Below are positions 1 through 7,931 of a stretch of 25,957 nucleotides of DNA, piece by piece. The notes beneath the pieces were generated by a model. That model saw only the letters and a list, made by a program, of their open reading frames with translations, did no database searches and had not been told where the DNA came from. Origin of the DNA: Bacillota bacterium (GTDB lineage Bacteria > Bacillota > Clostridia > Acetivibrionales > DTU013); the NCBI GenBank assembly GCA_023399355.1, contig JAEWQC010000241.1:1-25957 (forward strand), given 5' to 3'. Every line of letters begins with the position of its first letter. Position 1 is the first letter of the stretch. The position numbers and the translations under genes were made by a program.

Positions 1-46
1 AGATAATAATTACAGGGGTATCGAGCTGCTTCAATGACGGCCGGAC

Positions 47-162
47 GGATTTGCTTCGCAAGAACTTATGGATTTGCTTCGCAAGAACTTATGGATTTGC
101 TTCGTAAGATCTAATGGATTTGCTTCGCAAAGATCGGACGGACTTACTTTGCAAAGTCTGTC
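47..162. repeat. Degenerate 23-bp tandem repeat
   Basis: About five head-to-tail copies of a unit beginning GGATTTGCTTCGCAAGAACT start near 47, 70, 93, 116 and 140. The first two copies are identical and later ones drift. Each unit contains the small imperfect palindrome TTGC-TTC-GCAA, so a transcript would form a row of short hairpins. No reading frame or known repeat family is recognised. It lies just upstream of the acyl-CoA ligase promoter. Confidence 0.8.
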
Positions 163-206
163 TGCTTTACATCATACGGATTTTTTGATGTGCGCGGGAT
201 TACATA

Positions 207-235
207 TTGTAAAGGGGTTGAATGATGTGTATAAT
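207..235 (+). promoter_or_regulatory. Sigma-A-type promoter of the acyl-CoA ligase gene
   Basis: TTGTAA at 207-212 and TATAAT at 230-235 are separated by 17 bp, a good housekeeping promoter about 70 bp before the ATG at 307. The rest of 1-306 holds the tandem repeat and no gene that I can support. Confidence 0.6.
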
Positions 236-306
236 TATAACCAGGTAATAATATCAGGTTATAATTGCAATGCAGGAATGAATCCGGGATTGATTGGGGG
301 AACGTT

Positions 307-2187
307 ATGAATAAGGGTATCACGATATCCAATTTGAACGGAAGAAGAGTAGTAAAAGGACTGGGATACTATGAGCCCAAAAGGATTATGGATCTAAGGG
401 AATTAGTGAAAGGCAGCGCATACCGGTATAAGGAGGCCCCGGCCTTCAAGTTTAAGGATAAAGAAGGAAAAATCACAGGAAAAACATACCTGGAGTTTGA
501 CAGGGATATTGACTGCCTGGGTACGGCACTGCTGTCCATGGGTTTGAAGGGTGCAAGAATATCTGTTATCGGTGAGAACAGGTATGAGTGGGGGGTATGT
601 TATTTTTCGATCATCAACGGGACAGGGGTCGCAGTACCGCTTGACAAGAACCTGCCGCGCAATGAAGTGGAAAACCTGTTGGAAAGAGGCGGAGTCGAGG
701 TTATTTTTTATAGTGCTGCTTTCCGGCAGATGATGAATGATATTTCAAAAACAAATGACAGAATCAAGTATTTTATATGTATGGAGGAACTGGAAGAGCT
801 ATCCGAACGGGACGCCAGATTTTTAACGCTTCCCAACCTTGTCAAGAAAGGCGGGTTCCTGCTGGATAACGGTGACAGAGCTTTTGCCGATGCAATGATT
901 GATAGGGAACAACTGTCCATCCTCCTCTTTACTTCGGGAACAACAAGCATATCAAAGGGGGTTATGCTGTCGCATTCGAATATCGCGGAAAATGTGACCG
1001 GCATGACGACGATAATCCACGCAGGTCCGGGAGATGTACATCTTTCGCTGCTTCCTCTGCATCATACCTTCGAAAATTCGGTAGGCTTGATGTTTATGGT
1101 ACATTGTGGTGTTTGTATAGCTTACTGTGACGGGGTAAGATTTCTGCAGCAAAACCTGCGCGAGTATAAAGTGACGATCCTTGTGGCTGTCCCGGCCATA
1201 TTGGAAGCCATGTACAAGAAATTGCAGGATGGCATTCAAAAGTCGGGCAAAGCAAAGTTAATCCGTATTCTGACGAAGGGCTCCGATGCATTGCGTTTTA
1301 TAGGAATTGACCTGAGAAGGAGAATATTCAAAAGTGTATTTGACAAACTTGGACCCGGCTTAAGGTTTGCGGCATGCGGAGCGGCGCCTCTGGACCCTGC
1401 AGTGGTTATCGGGTTTGAAAAAATGGGACTTATCCTGCTTCAGGGTTTTGGTCTTACGGAAACTTCTCCGTTGGTAACCGGCACAAACGATTTTTATCAT
1501 GCGCCCGGTACTGTCGGCTATCCTCTGGCCGGAGTAGAGGTGGCAATTGATGCGCCTGACGAGAATGGAATGGGCGAAGTTATTACGAGGGGCAGGAATG
1601 TGATGCTTGGATATTTCGAGGATCCGGAAGCCACAGCGGAAGCCATTGATGCCGAAGGCTGGTTCAGGACCGGGGATCTCGGGACGATTGACAAAAAAGG
1701 ATTGCTCAGGATAACCGGACGCGTAAAGTCGATGATTGTATTTACAAACGGTAAAAAAGCGTTTCCGGAGGAGTATGAGGTACTGCTTAATAATATTCCC
1801 GGTGTCAGGGACTCTTTTGTATGGGGAAACAGGGCGCCGGACGGTGACATACAGGTGTGCGCGGAGCTGGTACTCAATAAAGAGATACTGGACAAAGAAA
1901 TGCTCGCAGGAGGTAAAGAAGGACTGCTGCATGAAAAAGGTATACCGCCTGAAAAAGAGCTGGCTGCGGTGTTTGATGCCGCTATCAGGGAAATAAACAA
2001 AAAGCTCCCTCAATATAAAATCATCCGGTATTTCGTCATGACCGGTGAGGAACTCGTGAAGACCACCAAATTTACGATCAAGAGGCCAAAGGAGTATGAG
2101 AAAGTCAAAGCGGCATTGGATAAGGCAGGTATTGAAATGAGGAAGGCTTCGGGGAAAATTATTGAGAATCTGCAGGACAGATCATGA
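307..2187 (+). CDS. Long-chain acyl-CoA synthetase (AMP-forming)
   Basis: An AMP-dependent ligase that would activate a fatty acid to acyl-AMP and then acyl-CoA in the cytoplasm. The 626-residue protein has the family's ordered motifs: the phosphate-binding loop TSGTTSISKG at about 209-218, GFGLTETSP at about 380-388, and GWFRTGDLG at about 451-459, followed by a C-terminal domain ending near a conserved KxTKFTIKRP-like segment that carries the expected lysine region. Length and motif order fit the long-chain (FAA1/FadD15-like) group. The ATG at 307 is preferred because GGGGG lies 6 bp upstream; an in-frame TTG at 265 has no comparable ribosome site. The gene seems monocistronic, with its own promoter. 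The exact acyl chain cannot be read from sequence. Confidence 0.9.
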   Translation: MNKGITISNLNGRRVVKGLGYYEPKRIMDLRELVKGSAYRYKEAPAFKFKDKEGKITGKTYLEFDRDIDCLGTALLSMGLKGARISVIGENRYEWGVCYFSIINGTGVAVPLDKNLPRNEVENLLERGGVEVIFYSAAFRQMMNDISKTNDRIKYFICMEELEELSERDARFLTLPNLVKKGGFLLDNGDRAFADAMIDREQLSILLFTSGTTSISKGVMLSHSNIAENVTGMTTIIHAGPGDVHLSLLPLHHTFENSVGLMFMVHCGVCIAYCDGVRFLQQNLREYKVTILVAVPAILEAMYKKLQDGIQKSGKAKLIRILTKGSDALRFIGIDLRRRIFKSVFDKLGPGLRFAACGAAPLDPAVVIGFEKMGLILLQGFGLTETSPLVTGTNDFYHAPGTVGYPLAGVEVAIDAPDENGMGEVITRGRNVMLGYFEDPEATAEAIDAEGWFRTGDLGTIDKKGLLRITGRVKSMIVFTNGKKAFPEEYEVLLNNIPGVRDSFVWGNRAPDGDIQVCAELVLNKEILDKEMLAGGKEGLLHEKGIPPEKELAAVFDAAIREINKKLPQYKIIRYFVMTGEELVKTTKFTIKRPKEYEKVKAALDKAGIEMRKASGKIIENLQDRS

Positions 2188-2248
2188 TTTTAGTCCGGTT
2201 GGAGAGCATGCGAAAACTTGGCGGGAGCGGCCCGGAAGAGGCAAAGGG

Positions 2249-2277
2249 TTGACTTATTCAAGGGTTTGCCTTAAAAT
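2249..2277 (+). promoter_or_regulatory. Promoter of the DEAD-box helicase gene
   Basis: TTGACT at 2249-2254 and TAAAAT at 2272-2277 with a 17-bp spacer. Transcription would start near 2285, leaving a leader of about 120 nt before the GTG start at 2405. Confidence 0.65.
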
Positions 2278-2324
2278 AGGATATGAAACTGACTAGCGGT
2301 TATAAATAAAGAGATTTATGAATG

Positions 2325-2361
2325 GGGCATATCAGTATTTACGGTATGTCTTTTTATTTTG
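2325..2361 (+). promoter_or_regulatory. Terminator-like hairpin inside the helicase leader
   Basis: GGGCATATC (2325-2333) can pair with GGTATGTCT (2343-2351) across a 9-nt loop; the stem includes three G-U pairs. TTTTATTTT follows at once. Because it sits between the helicase promoter and its start codon, it could act as an attenuator or temperature-sensitive element, or simply end read-through from the ligase gene upstream. The stem is weak. Confidence 0.4.
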
Positions 2362-2404
2362 ATATATGACCGAAAATATATTTACAGTTTAAAGGAGAAA
2401 GATT

Positions 2405-3565
2405 GTGAATTTTGAAGATTTGAAGATTTGCACGCCGATACTCAAGGCGATTAAAGAAGAAGGTTACAATATACCCACGCCGATACAGCAGCAGGCAATA
2501 CCTGTTATTTTGGAAGGCAGGGATCTGGTGGGATGTGCCCAGACGGGAACAGGAAAGACGGCTGCTTTTGCCATGCCGATATTGCAGCTGCTTTACCGTC
2601 AAAACGGGCAGCTTTTGGCAAACAAGGCACCGAGACGAATCAAGGCTTTGATTTTAACTCCCACAAGAGAACTTGCTGTACAGATCGGAGATAGCCTGAG
2701 TGCATATGGAAGACACGCGGGAATCAAACATGCCATCATTTATGGTGGGGTGTCGCAACAGGCCCAGACAAAGGCGTTGAAAAACGGGGTGGAAATTCTG
2801 GTTGCAACGCCGGGAAGGCTTTTGGACCTGATGGGACAGGGCTTCATCAATTTGAATGATATCCAGTTTTTCGTATTGGATGAAGCTGACCGCATGCTGG
2901 ATATGGGTTTCTCACACGATGTGAAGAAGATTATCGGCAAGCTGCCGGAAAAAAGGCAAACTCTGCTTTTTTCTGCGACGATGCCTTCCGAGATCACCAA
3001 ACTTGTGGATTCCATTCTGACGAACCCCGTGAAGGTTGCGGTCACACCGGTATCCTCACCTGTCGATGCAATAGAGCAGCATGTTTATTTTGTGGAGAAA
3101 AAAGAGAAGAAGAATCTTCTTGCGCATATCCTGAAGGACAAGACCGTCATTTCTGCTCTTGTATTTTCCCGCACAAAGCACGGGGCGGATAAAATAACAA
3201 GGGATCTGGTAAAAGCTGGGATAAAGGCGAAGGCCATCCATGGAAATAAGTCCCAGAATGCCCGCCAGGAAGCATTGAACAGTTTCAAGGCTAAACAGAC
3301 CAGAATCCTGGTAGCTACCGATATTGCCGCAAGAGGGATAGATGTGGAGGAACTTTCGCATGTCATCAATTATGACCTGCCCAATATTCCGGAGACCTAT
3401 GTGCATCGGATCGGAAGGACAGGAAGAGCAGGGCTCGGCGGCGTGGCGCTTTCCTTCTGCGATAGTGAGGAGAAGGATTATCTGAAGGACATCCAGAAGT
3501 TGATTTCCAAAAAGATCCCTGTTGTTGAGGATCATCCGTTTATGCCGGGAGCGCATATTCATTAA
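2405..3565 (+). CDS. rhlE: DEAD-box ATP-dependent RNA helicase, RhlE-like
   Basis: An RNA-unwinding ATPase of the DEAD-box family. All core motifs are present in a 386-residue protein: Q motif PTPIQQQAIP (25-33), motif I AQTGTGKT (45-52), Ia PTREL (86-90), Ib TPGR (135-138), II DEAD (159-162), III SAT (190-192), V ARGID (309-313) and VI HRIGRTGRAG (334-343). It stops soon after the second RecA-like domain, so it lacks the basic or RNA-binding C-terminal tail of DbpA- or CsdA-type helicases; the short tail and the GGVSQQAQ segment favour RhlE. The start is GTG with AAGGAG 7 bp upstream. It has its own promoter and a long leader, and is followed by a strong terminator. Likely role is RNA remodelling in ribosome assembly or decay, possibly at low temperature (inference). 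Confidence 0.92.
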   Translation: MNFEDLKICTPILKAIKEEGYNIPTPIQQQAIPVILEGRDLVGCAQTGTGKTAAFAMPILQLLYRQNGQLLANKAPRRIKALILTPTRELAVQIGDSLSAYGRHAGIKHAIIYGGVSQQAQTKALKNGVEILVATPGRLLDLMGQGFINLNDIQFFVLDEADRMLDMGFSHDVKKIIGKLPEKRQTLLFSATMPSEITKLVDSILTNPVKVAVTPVSSPVDAIEQHVYFVEKKEKKNLLAHILKDKTVISALVFSRTKHGADKITRDLVKAGIKAKAIHGNKSQNARQEALNSFKAKQTRILVATDIAARGIDVEELSHVINYDLPNIPETYVHRIGRTGRAGLGGVALSFCDSEEKDYLKDIQKLISKKIPVVEDHPFMPGAHIH

Positions 3566-3587
3566 ATTCTGCCATCTGTCATATTTA

Positions 3588-3621
3588 AGCAGCCTTTTGA
3601 GCTATGGGAAGGCTGCTTTTG
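3588..3621 (+). terminator. Rho-independent terminator after the helicase gene
   Basis: Perfect 9-bp stem AGCAGCCTT (3588-3596) with AAGGCTGCT (3609-3617), a 12-nt loop and a run of T residues directly after. Confidence 0.85.
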
Positions 3622-3670
3622 CATATTTCCCTCCTGACAAATTTCTTTTGAAAATATTTATTTAGGACTC

Positions 3671-3699
3671 TTGACATATATGTAATAGTGTATTATTAT
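3671..3699 (+). promoter_or_regulatory. Promoter of the gntR-ABC operon
   Basis: TTGACA at 3671-3676 and TATTAT at 3694-3699 with a 17-bp spacer. The region is AT-rich and the -10 lies inside an inverted repeat that is likely the operator. Confidence 0.75.
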
Positions 3700-3711
3700 T
3701 ATAGTACACTA
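3686..3711. promoter_or_regulatory. Probable GntR (YtrA-type) operator
   Basis: The inverted repeat TAGTGTA (3686-3692) and TACACTA (3705-3711), 12 bp apart, covers the -10 box. The half-sites resemble the AGTGTA/TACACT repeat I recall for Bacillus subtilis YtrA. This position would let the product of the first gene repress its own operon. Confidence 0.65.
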
Positions 3712-3737
3712 GTTCAATAGATAGGAGGTAGATATAT

Positions 3738-4115
3738 GTGATGAAATTTAATGAAGAATCACCCATTTATGTGCAAATCATTGAGAAGATCAAGGCGGAT
3801 ATTGTTTCAGGGAAACTGAAGGGCGGCGATAAACTCCCGTCTGTCAGAGAGATTGCAGAGACCTTCAAGGTGAATCCGAATACGGTACAGCGTGTTTATA
3901 TGGAGCTTGAAAGAGAAGGTGTGGCATACCCTCAGAGGGGCATCGGAACCTTCATAGAAGAGGGGGGAGAACTGATGGAGCGGCTGAAAACGACCCAGGC
4001 ACAAAAATATACGAAAAGATTCGTGGGAGAAATGAAAGAACTCGGAATGAAAAACAATGAAGTGTTGGATACTGTAAAAAAAGTTTTGGAGGGGAATGAG
4101 AATGGTAATTCTTAA
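3738..4115 (+). CDS. GntR-family transcriptional repressor, YtrA subfamily
   Basis: A short GntR regulator of about 125 residues. The N-terminal winged helix-turn-helix is clear: SPIYVQIIEKIKADIVSGKL at about 8-27, LPSVREIAETFKVNPNTVQR at about 33-52, then VYMELEREGVAY and the wing GIGTFI. Only about 50 residues follow, predicted helical; there is no ligand domain of the FadR or HutC kind, which marks the YtrA subfamily. AGGAGG at 3723-3728 supports GTG at 3738 or ATG at 3741. The stop overlaps the start of an ABC ATPase, the standard YtrA context in which the repressor controls its own exporter. A matching inverted repeat overlaps the promoter. YtrA-type systems often respond to cell-envelope stress, but the inducer here is unknown. 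Confidence 0.9.
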   Translation: MMKFNEESPIYVQIIEKIKADIVSGKLKGGDKLPSVREIAETFKVNPNTVQRVYMELEREGVAYPQRGIGTFIEEGGELMERLKTTQAQKYTKRFVGEMKELGMKNNEVLDTVKKVLEGNENGNS

Positions 4116-4794
4116 AGCGGATAAACTCAGTAAGAAATATTTCAATAAAACTGCGCTTAATGAGGTGGACATTTCGCTGGAGCAGGGAAAAATCATCGGA
4201 TTGCTGGGCCCGAACGGAAGCGGAAAGACAACCTTTCTGAAGCTGATCACCGGCATGGTAAGGCCGACAGCAGGCAATCTGACAGTAGATGGATTTGAAA
4301 TCGGTTACAAGTCTAAAGAAGTGGTAGCATTTCTGCCGGATAGTGAATTCCTGTATGACTGGATGACGATAAAGGATGCAAAAGAGGTATATATCAGCTT
4401 TTTTAAAGATTTTAACACCAGGCGTTTTGTGGAATTGCTGGAATTTATGAAGCTGACGGAGGAATTGAAAATAAGGAGCCTGTCCAAGGGAATGAAGGAG
4501 AAGCTGGTACTTGCGCTGACCCTGGCAAGAGATGCAAAGCTGCTGGTCCTTGATGAACCGCTGAATGGTGTTGATCCTGTCGCACGGGAGCTGATCCTGG
4601 GAGCGATCATCAAGTGTTTCAATCCTGAAAGCACGATTCTTGTAACAAGCCATTTGATTAATGAAATTGAAAGCATTCTTGATGAGGCTTATTTCCTCAA
4701 AGAAGGCAGAATAATACTGCATGGCGGGGTCGACAATCTCAGGATTGAAAAACACAAGTCTCTGGATGAGCTTTATAGGGAGGTATTCGCATGA
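4102..4794 (+). CDS. ABC transporter ATP-binding protein
   Basis: The cytoplasmic ATPase of an ABC exporter, 230 residues. Walker A GPNGSGKT (36-43), signature LSKGM (127-131), Walker B LLVLDEP (147-153) and the H-loop His in TSH (184) are all present; the signature has LSKGM rather than LSGGQ, common in this Firmicute group. The ATG at 4102 is preferred over 4096 because GGAGGGG at 4088-4094 is then 7 bp away. It overlaps the regulator gene by 14 bp and the permease gene by 4 bp (ATGA), so the three are translationally coupled. It probably energises the next gene's product; the substrate is unknown. Confidence 0.92.
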   Translation: MVILKADKLSKKYFNKTALNEVDISLEQGKIIGLLGPNGSGKTTFLKLITGMVRPTAGNLTVDGFEIGYKSKEVVAFLPDSEFLYDWMTIKDAKEVYISFFKDFNTRRFVELLEFMKLTEELKIRSLSKGMKEKLVLALTLARDAKLLVLDEPLNGVDPVARELILGAIIKCFNPESTILVTSHLINEIESILDEAYFLKEGRIILHGGVDNLRIEKHKSLDELYREVFA

Positions 4795-5588
4795 TTGGAA
4801 AATTGTATTGTTTTGAAATTATGAAAAAATGGCGCTCAGCCAAGTATCTTTTACTGGGGTATCTGGGAATCCAGACATTAATTCTGCTTATTACCAGGGC
4901 ATTCCTGTGGAATAGTGAATTATCCAATGCATTCACAATCAATGGCGATCCGGTTACCAATAATGCAAGCCTGCCTTTTATTCTTACAATGGTTCTGTTT
5001 TTCATACTTGCCTTTTTACTCGGTGCATTTCCATTCCTTGAGGGGATCTACAGGTTTGAACGGGATTTGTCCGGCAAACAGGCATATCTTGAACTGATGA
5101 TACCTGCGGTCTCCTGGAAAAAGGTAGTGGCAAAGCTCTTGGCGACATTATCGAGTCTGGTTGTCTGCGGTATGGTTTCGCTGCTTTCCATGTTCATTTA
5201 CATTACTGTTAATTTTAATGCACAGGCATTTATCAGAGAAATGTTAGCGGATATTTCGAAAAACTGGCTTCAGGTCATTCCGGTTCTACTCTACATGTTG
5301 TTCAGTTTTGCATCATCCTTCATGCTCATCTTCTTCTGTATCACAATTGCGAAATCATTTACCCATAAAAACACGATTGCCGTTCCTATAGGCATTGCAG
5401 CCTTCCTGATCCTGTGCGGCTTGATTGCAGCTCTGGGGATACAAGTGGGCAAGGTACCGCTGATGGAATTTCGCTTTATCCTGTTAAAGATGATTGTTCC
5501 ACTGAGCAGGATTCTGCTGGACATCGTTGTATTCCTTGCAGCCATTATCGGCACAAGTTGGTTGATGGAAAAGAGAGTTGAACATTAA
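4791..5588 (+). CDS. ABC transporter permease-like membrane protein
   Basis: A 265-residue protein with about six hydrophobic segments: near 19-36, 60-85, 110-140, 160-185, 200-220 and 240-258. The charged loop with FPFLEGIYRFERDLSGKQAYLE follows the second segment, as in ABC-2 type permeases, where a short amphipathic stretch lies between the first two helices. No enzymatic motif is seen. It starts inside the ATPase stop codon (ATGA), so it is very likely the membrane partner. The family is poorly conserved in sequence and the assignment rests mostly on topology and operon position. The operon ends at the hairpin after 5620. Confidence 0.8.
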   Translation: MIGKLYCFEIMKKWRSAKYLLLGYLGIQTLILLITRAFLWNSELSNAFTINGDPVTNNASLPFILTMVLFFILAFLLGAFPFLEGIYRFERDLSGKQAYLELMIPAVSWKKVVAKLLATLSSLVVCGMVSLLSMFIYITVNFNAQAFIREMLADISKNWLQVIPVLLYMLFSFASSFMLIFFCITIAKSFTHKNTIAVPIGIAAFLILCGLIAALGIQVGKVPLMEFRFILLKMIVPLSRILLDIVVFLAAIIGTSWLMEKRVEH

Positions 5589-5619
5589 GCTTTCAGTTAA
5601 AATCAGGCTATAAATTGGC

Positions 5620-5684
5620 AAATATTCCGCACTGCTTTTATAAGGACTCTTCGTTGGAGTAGTTATAAAGGCAGTGCGGTATTT
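5620..5684. terminator. Bidirectional terminator between convergent operons
   Basis: The arm starting AAATATTCCGCACTGC (5620) pairs with the arm ending GCAGTGCGGTATTT (5684), with TTTTATA/TATAAAG extending the stem. It sits between the plus-strand ABC operon and the minus-strand lacI gene, whose stop codon is at 5686-5688. T-runs are modest on both sides, so efficiency is uncertain. Confidence 0.75.
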
Positions 5685-5685
5685 G

Positions 5686-6699
5686 CTATTTCCAATTCTT
5701 TTTAATGGATTTGACGGACATGCGTTCGATCAACTCAGACGCTACCACGGTCCTGCTTGGAATGGTTTTGCCATGGAGAGCATCGATAAGCAGACTTACC
5801 GCATTGTTACTCACTTCATCGACTTTGTTGTCTACAGAGGTCAGTTCCGGCATCGTACATTGAGAAATGACAGAATTATTATAGCCGATGACCGATACTT
5901 CGTCGGGCGTACGGATCCCTGCATCGGAAAGCGCCTTCAGAGCACCTGCGGCAAGAATATCCTCCGAGGTGAGAATGGCGGTGAAGCCGGTCTTTTCTTT
6001 CAATAACTTACGGACTGCCTGTCGGCCTCCCTCAATCCCGCGGTCCGTTCGGACAATCATTTCGTTTCCCGGATGAAGGCCGTATTCACTGACTGCACTT
6101 TTAAAGCCTTCAAGCTTTTCCATCCCACTGAAGGTTTCCACGTCATATACATAAGCAACGGTTTTATGCCCGAGAGCAACAAGGTATTTGACGGCTTCCC
6201 TGACGGCTCCTCTGTCGTCGCACATGATTGAGTAAAGGTCTTTGCCCTCCATATAACCATTGATCATCATAACGGGAACTTTTTCCGCAGCCTCCACGAT
6301 ATGACGGTTATCTGATTTTTCCTTGAATACGGAACCGATTAAAATGATCCCGTCGACCCGTTTTTGCAGCAGAAGCTTCAGATACTTCTTCTTTTCATGG
6401 AGATCTTCTCCCGTATTGCAGAGGATGACATTGTAACCTGACCTTCCGGCTTCGTTTTCTATGGAATGGATGGATTGGGCATAATATTGGTCTCGTACGT
6501 CAATGGTCATAACACCGATCGTTTTCATGGAGTTGACCATAAGGCCTCTGGCAAATATATTAGGGGCATATCCGGAATCGGCCATGATCTTGCTGACTTT
6601 TTGCCTGGTAGCGATGGATACCGATTTGCTGCCGTTTATGACACGTGATACCGTTGCGGTGGATACACCTGCCTTTTGGGCAATGTCGTAGATATTCAA
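5686..6699 (-). CDS. LacI-family transcriptional regulator
   Basis: A 337-residue sugar-responsive repressor. The N-terminal helix-turn-helix NIYDIAQKAGVSTATVSRVI is followed by the hinge region (about 46-60) and a periplasmic-binding-protein-like effector domain with the usual IGVMTIDVRDQYYAQ start and a C-terminal SVIGYNNSVISQCTMPELTSV segment. The start is TTG at 6697-6699: reading from it restores the canonical first residues of the family, and AGGAGG lies 8 bp upstream. That ribosome site overlaps the stop codon of the upstream E2-like gene (12-bp gap), so the two are one transcript. The effector and target genes are unknown; the neighbouring GH1 gene is a reasonable guess, but I saw no clear LacI operator there. 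Confidence 0.9.
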   Translation of the reverse strand: MNIYDIAQKAGVSTATVSRVINGSKSVSIATRQKVSKIMADSGYAPNIFARGLMVNSMKTIGVMTIDVRDQYYAQSIHSIENEAGRSGYNVILCNTGEDLHEKKKYLKLLLQKRVDGIILIGSVFKEKSDNRHIVEAAEKVPVMMINGYMEGKDLYSIMCDDRGAVREAVKYLVALGHKTVAYVYDVETFSGMEKLEGFKSAVSEYGLHPGNEMIVRTDRGIEGGRQAVRKLLKEKTGFTAILTSEDILAAGALKALSDAGIRTPDEVSVIGYNNSVISQCTMPELTSVDNKVDEVSNNAVSLLIDALHGKTIPSRTVVASELIERMSVKSIKKNWK

Positions 6700-6711
6700 T
6701 GCTTTTCCCTC

Positions 6712-7590
6712 CTAATCCACATCCGGCACCAGATTTTCCGGTGGGATCTCCAATCTTTCCGGGTGCTGGATCAAAGACCTGTATAGCTTGAAGGCTGATG
6801 CATAGTAAAAACCGTCAGCGATTCTTTCATCCGTTACAATCTTGATGCTGATATACTTTTTTTCAACAATATTGTTGGAGGAATCGAAGGTTTTTTCCTT
6901 GAACTTCATCCCGAAGGCGATGAAGAGGGAGGTTGTACCAAAATCGTACAGGTGGTGGTAAACCGGCTGGATGCCAAGGGAGCCAAGGTCGGTGATGAAG
7001 AAGCTGGAATGGAATGGGCTGACTTTATGGATAGCCCGGGGCATGATACCGAAATAGTCCATTTTCCGGATGAGAAATACCAGAAATTTAAGAAGCAGGC
7101 CTGGGCAAAGCATGAATAAACGTACTGCTTTATCGGCATCATTCTTTTCCTCGACCTTTTTGTTTTCTTCCACCTGCGTATTGATTTTCTCAGCAATCTC
7201 AGACAATGTATCTGCAGGCTCAAAGGTGAACTTGATTACTGTTTCTTCGCTTTTCTCACTTAAATCCTTTTTGATGACAAGAGCCACGCTGATCTCGTTG
7301 CGTGAAAAGATCTTCTGACCCGCAATAAACCTGTTTAATCCCGGCCTTAATGCAATTGTCCGGACGATTGCCGCAATAAGGATATGTAGCATGCTGATAT
7401 TTACATTTTCTTCCCTTCTTTTTCGCCGCAGGAAGTTCTCGGCATGACCGATGTCGATCTTATCCTCAAAGGAATTCTGGGAATCAGATCGTGTTCTCAT
7501 AATGTATGGAATCATGCTGAGAAAAGGATCCAGGGATCGTAAGCGCCTTCCGTCATACCTGTCACCAAACCGCCTTCTGCTATCTGCCAT
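6712..7590 (-). CDS. Stand-alone E2-like acyltransferase domain protein (CAT fold), active-site His replaced
   Basis: A 292-residue protein resembling the catalytic domain of 2-oxoacid dehydrogenase E2 subunits (chloramphenicol acetyltransferase fold), with SMLHILIAAIVRTIALRPGLNRF at about 66-88 (shown only as a landmark), SSFFITDLGSLGI at 195-207 and, near the C-terminus, DERIADG at 254-260. E2 enzymes carry DHRxxDG there, with His as catalytic base; here the position is Glu, while the Asp (259) is kept. There is no lipoyl domain or subunit-binding domain. The ATG at 7590 is chosen because AGGAGG is 9 bp away; an ATG at 7599 abuts the ribosome site. It is co-transcribed with the LacI regulator. 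It may act on a different acyl donor, or be non-catalytic. Substrate unknown. Confidence 0.75.
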   Translation of the reverse strand: MADSRRRFGDRYDGRRLRSLDPFLSMIPYIMRTRSDSQNSFEDKIDIGHAENFLRRKRREENVNISMLHILIAAIVRTIALRPGLNRFIAGQKIFSRNEISVALVIKKDLSEKSEETVIKFTFEPADTLSEIAEKINTQVEENKKVEEKNDADKAVRLFMLCPGLLLKFLVFLIRKMDYFGIMPRAIHKVSPFHSSFFITDLGSLGIQPVYHHLYDFGTTSLFIAFGMKFKEKTFDSSNNIVEKKYISIKIVTDERIADGFYYASAFKLYRSLIQHPERLEIPPENLVPDVD

Positions 7591-7685
7591 TAGATGCATC
7601 CTCCTGTTTTTCTGTACTCATCCGGCGTTTTGCCGGTTATTTTCCGGAACACTTCATAAAAGAACTTCATATCTCCTCGAGTTCA
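7590..7685 (-). pseudogene. Relic of an AraC-family regulator (C-terminal end)
   Basis: Read on the minus strand, codons 7670 down to 7593 give a segment ending VFRKITGKTPDEYRK, the last recognition-helix and tail of AraC/XylS regulators. The frame is closed by a TGA at 7683-7685, so only about 30 codons survive. Its TAA stop overlaps the ATG of the E2-like gene (TAATG), and it carries that gene's AGGAGG. Another open frame runs over 7667-7876 into it without a recognised domain. The match is by eye, but the motif is distinctive. Confidence 0.6.
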
Positions 7686-7931
7686 TCGGAGCAGTTGACA
7701 TACACAAGTTCATTTTCCCGGAATAAGCTGTTTTCATTTAGCATCGGGTACTTTTTCATAGGTTCTCCAAATATAGATCCTGTCATAAAAGATTCGGTAT
7801 ACTCCCGTTTGGTACTTACGGCAGTCCGAAGATAATAAAGCCTAATAAAAGAATAACATATACCAATGAATTGTTGTTAGTGTTTTTATAAAATTAAATA
7901 GAGTGGATGAGATTTGAATGGAGGCGGGTCC

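Noticed and set aside
1360..2013. 217-codon minus-strand frame inside the acyl-CoA ligase gene
   Set aside because: Shadow of a real gene on the other strand; no ribosome site or recognised domain.
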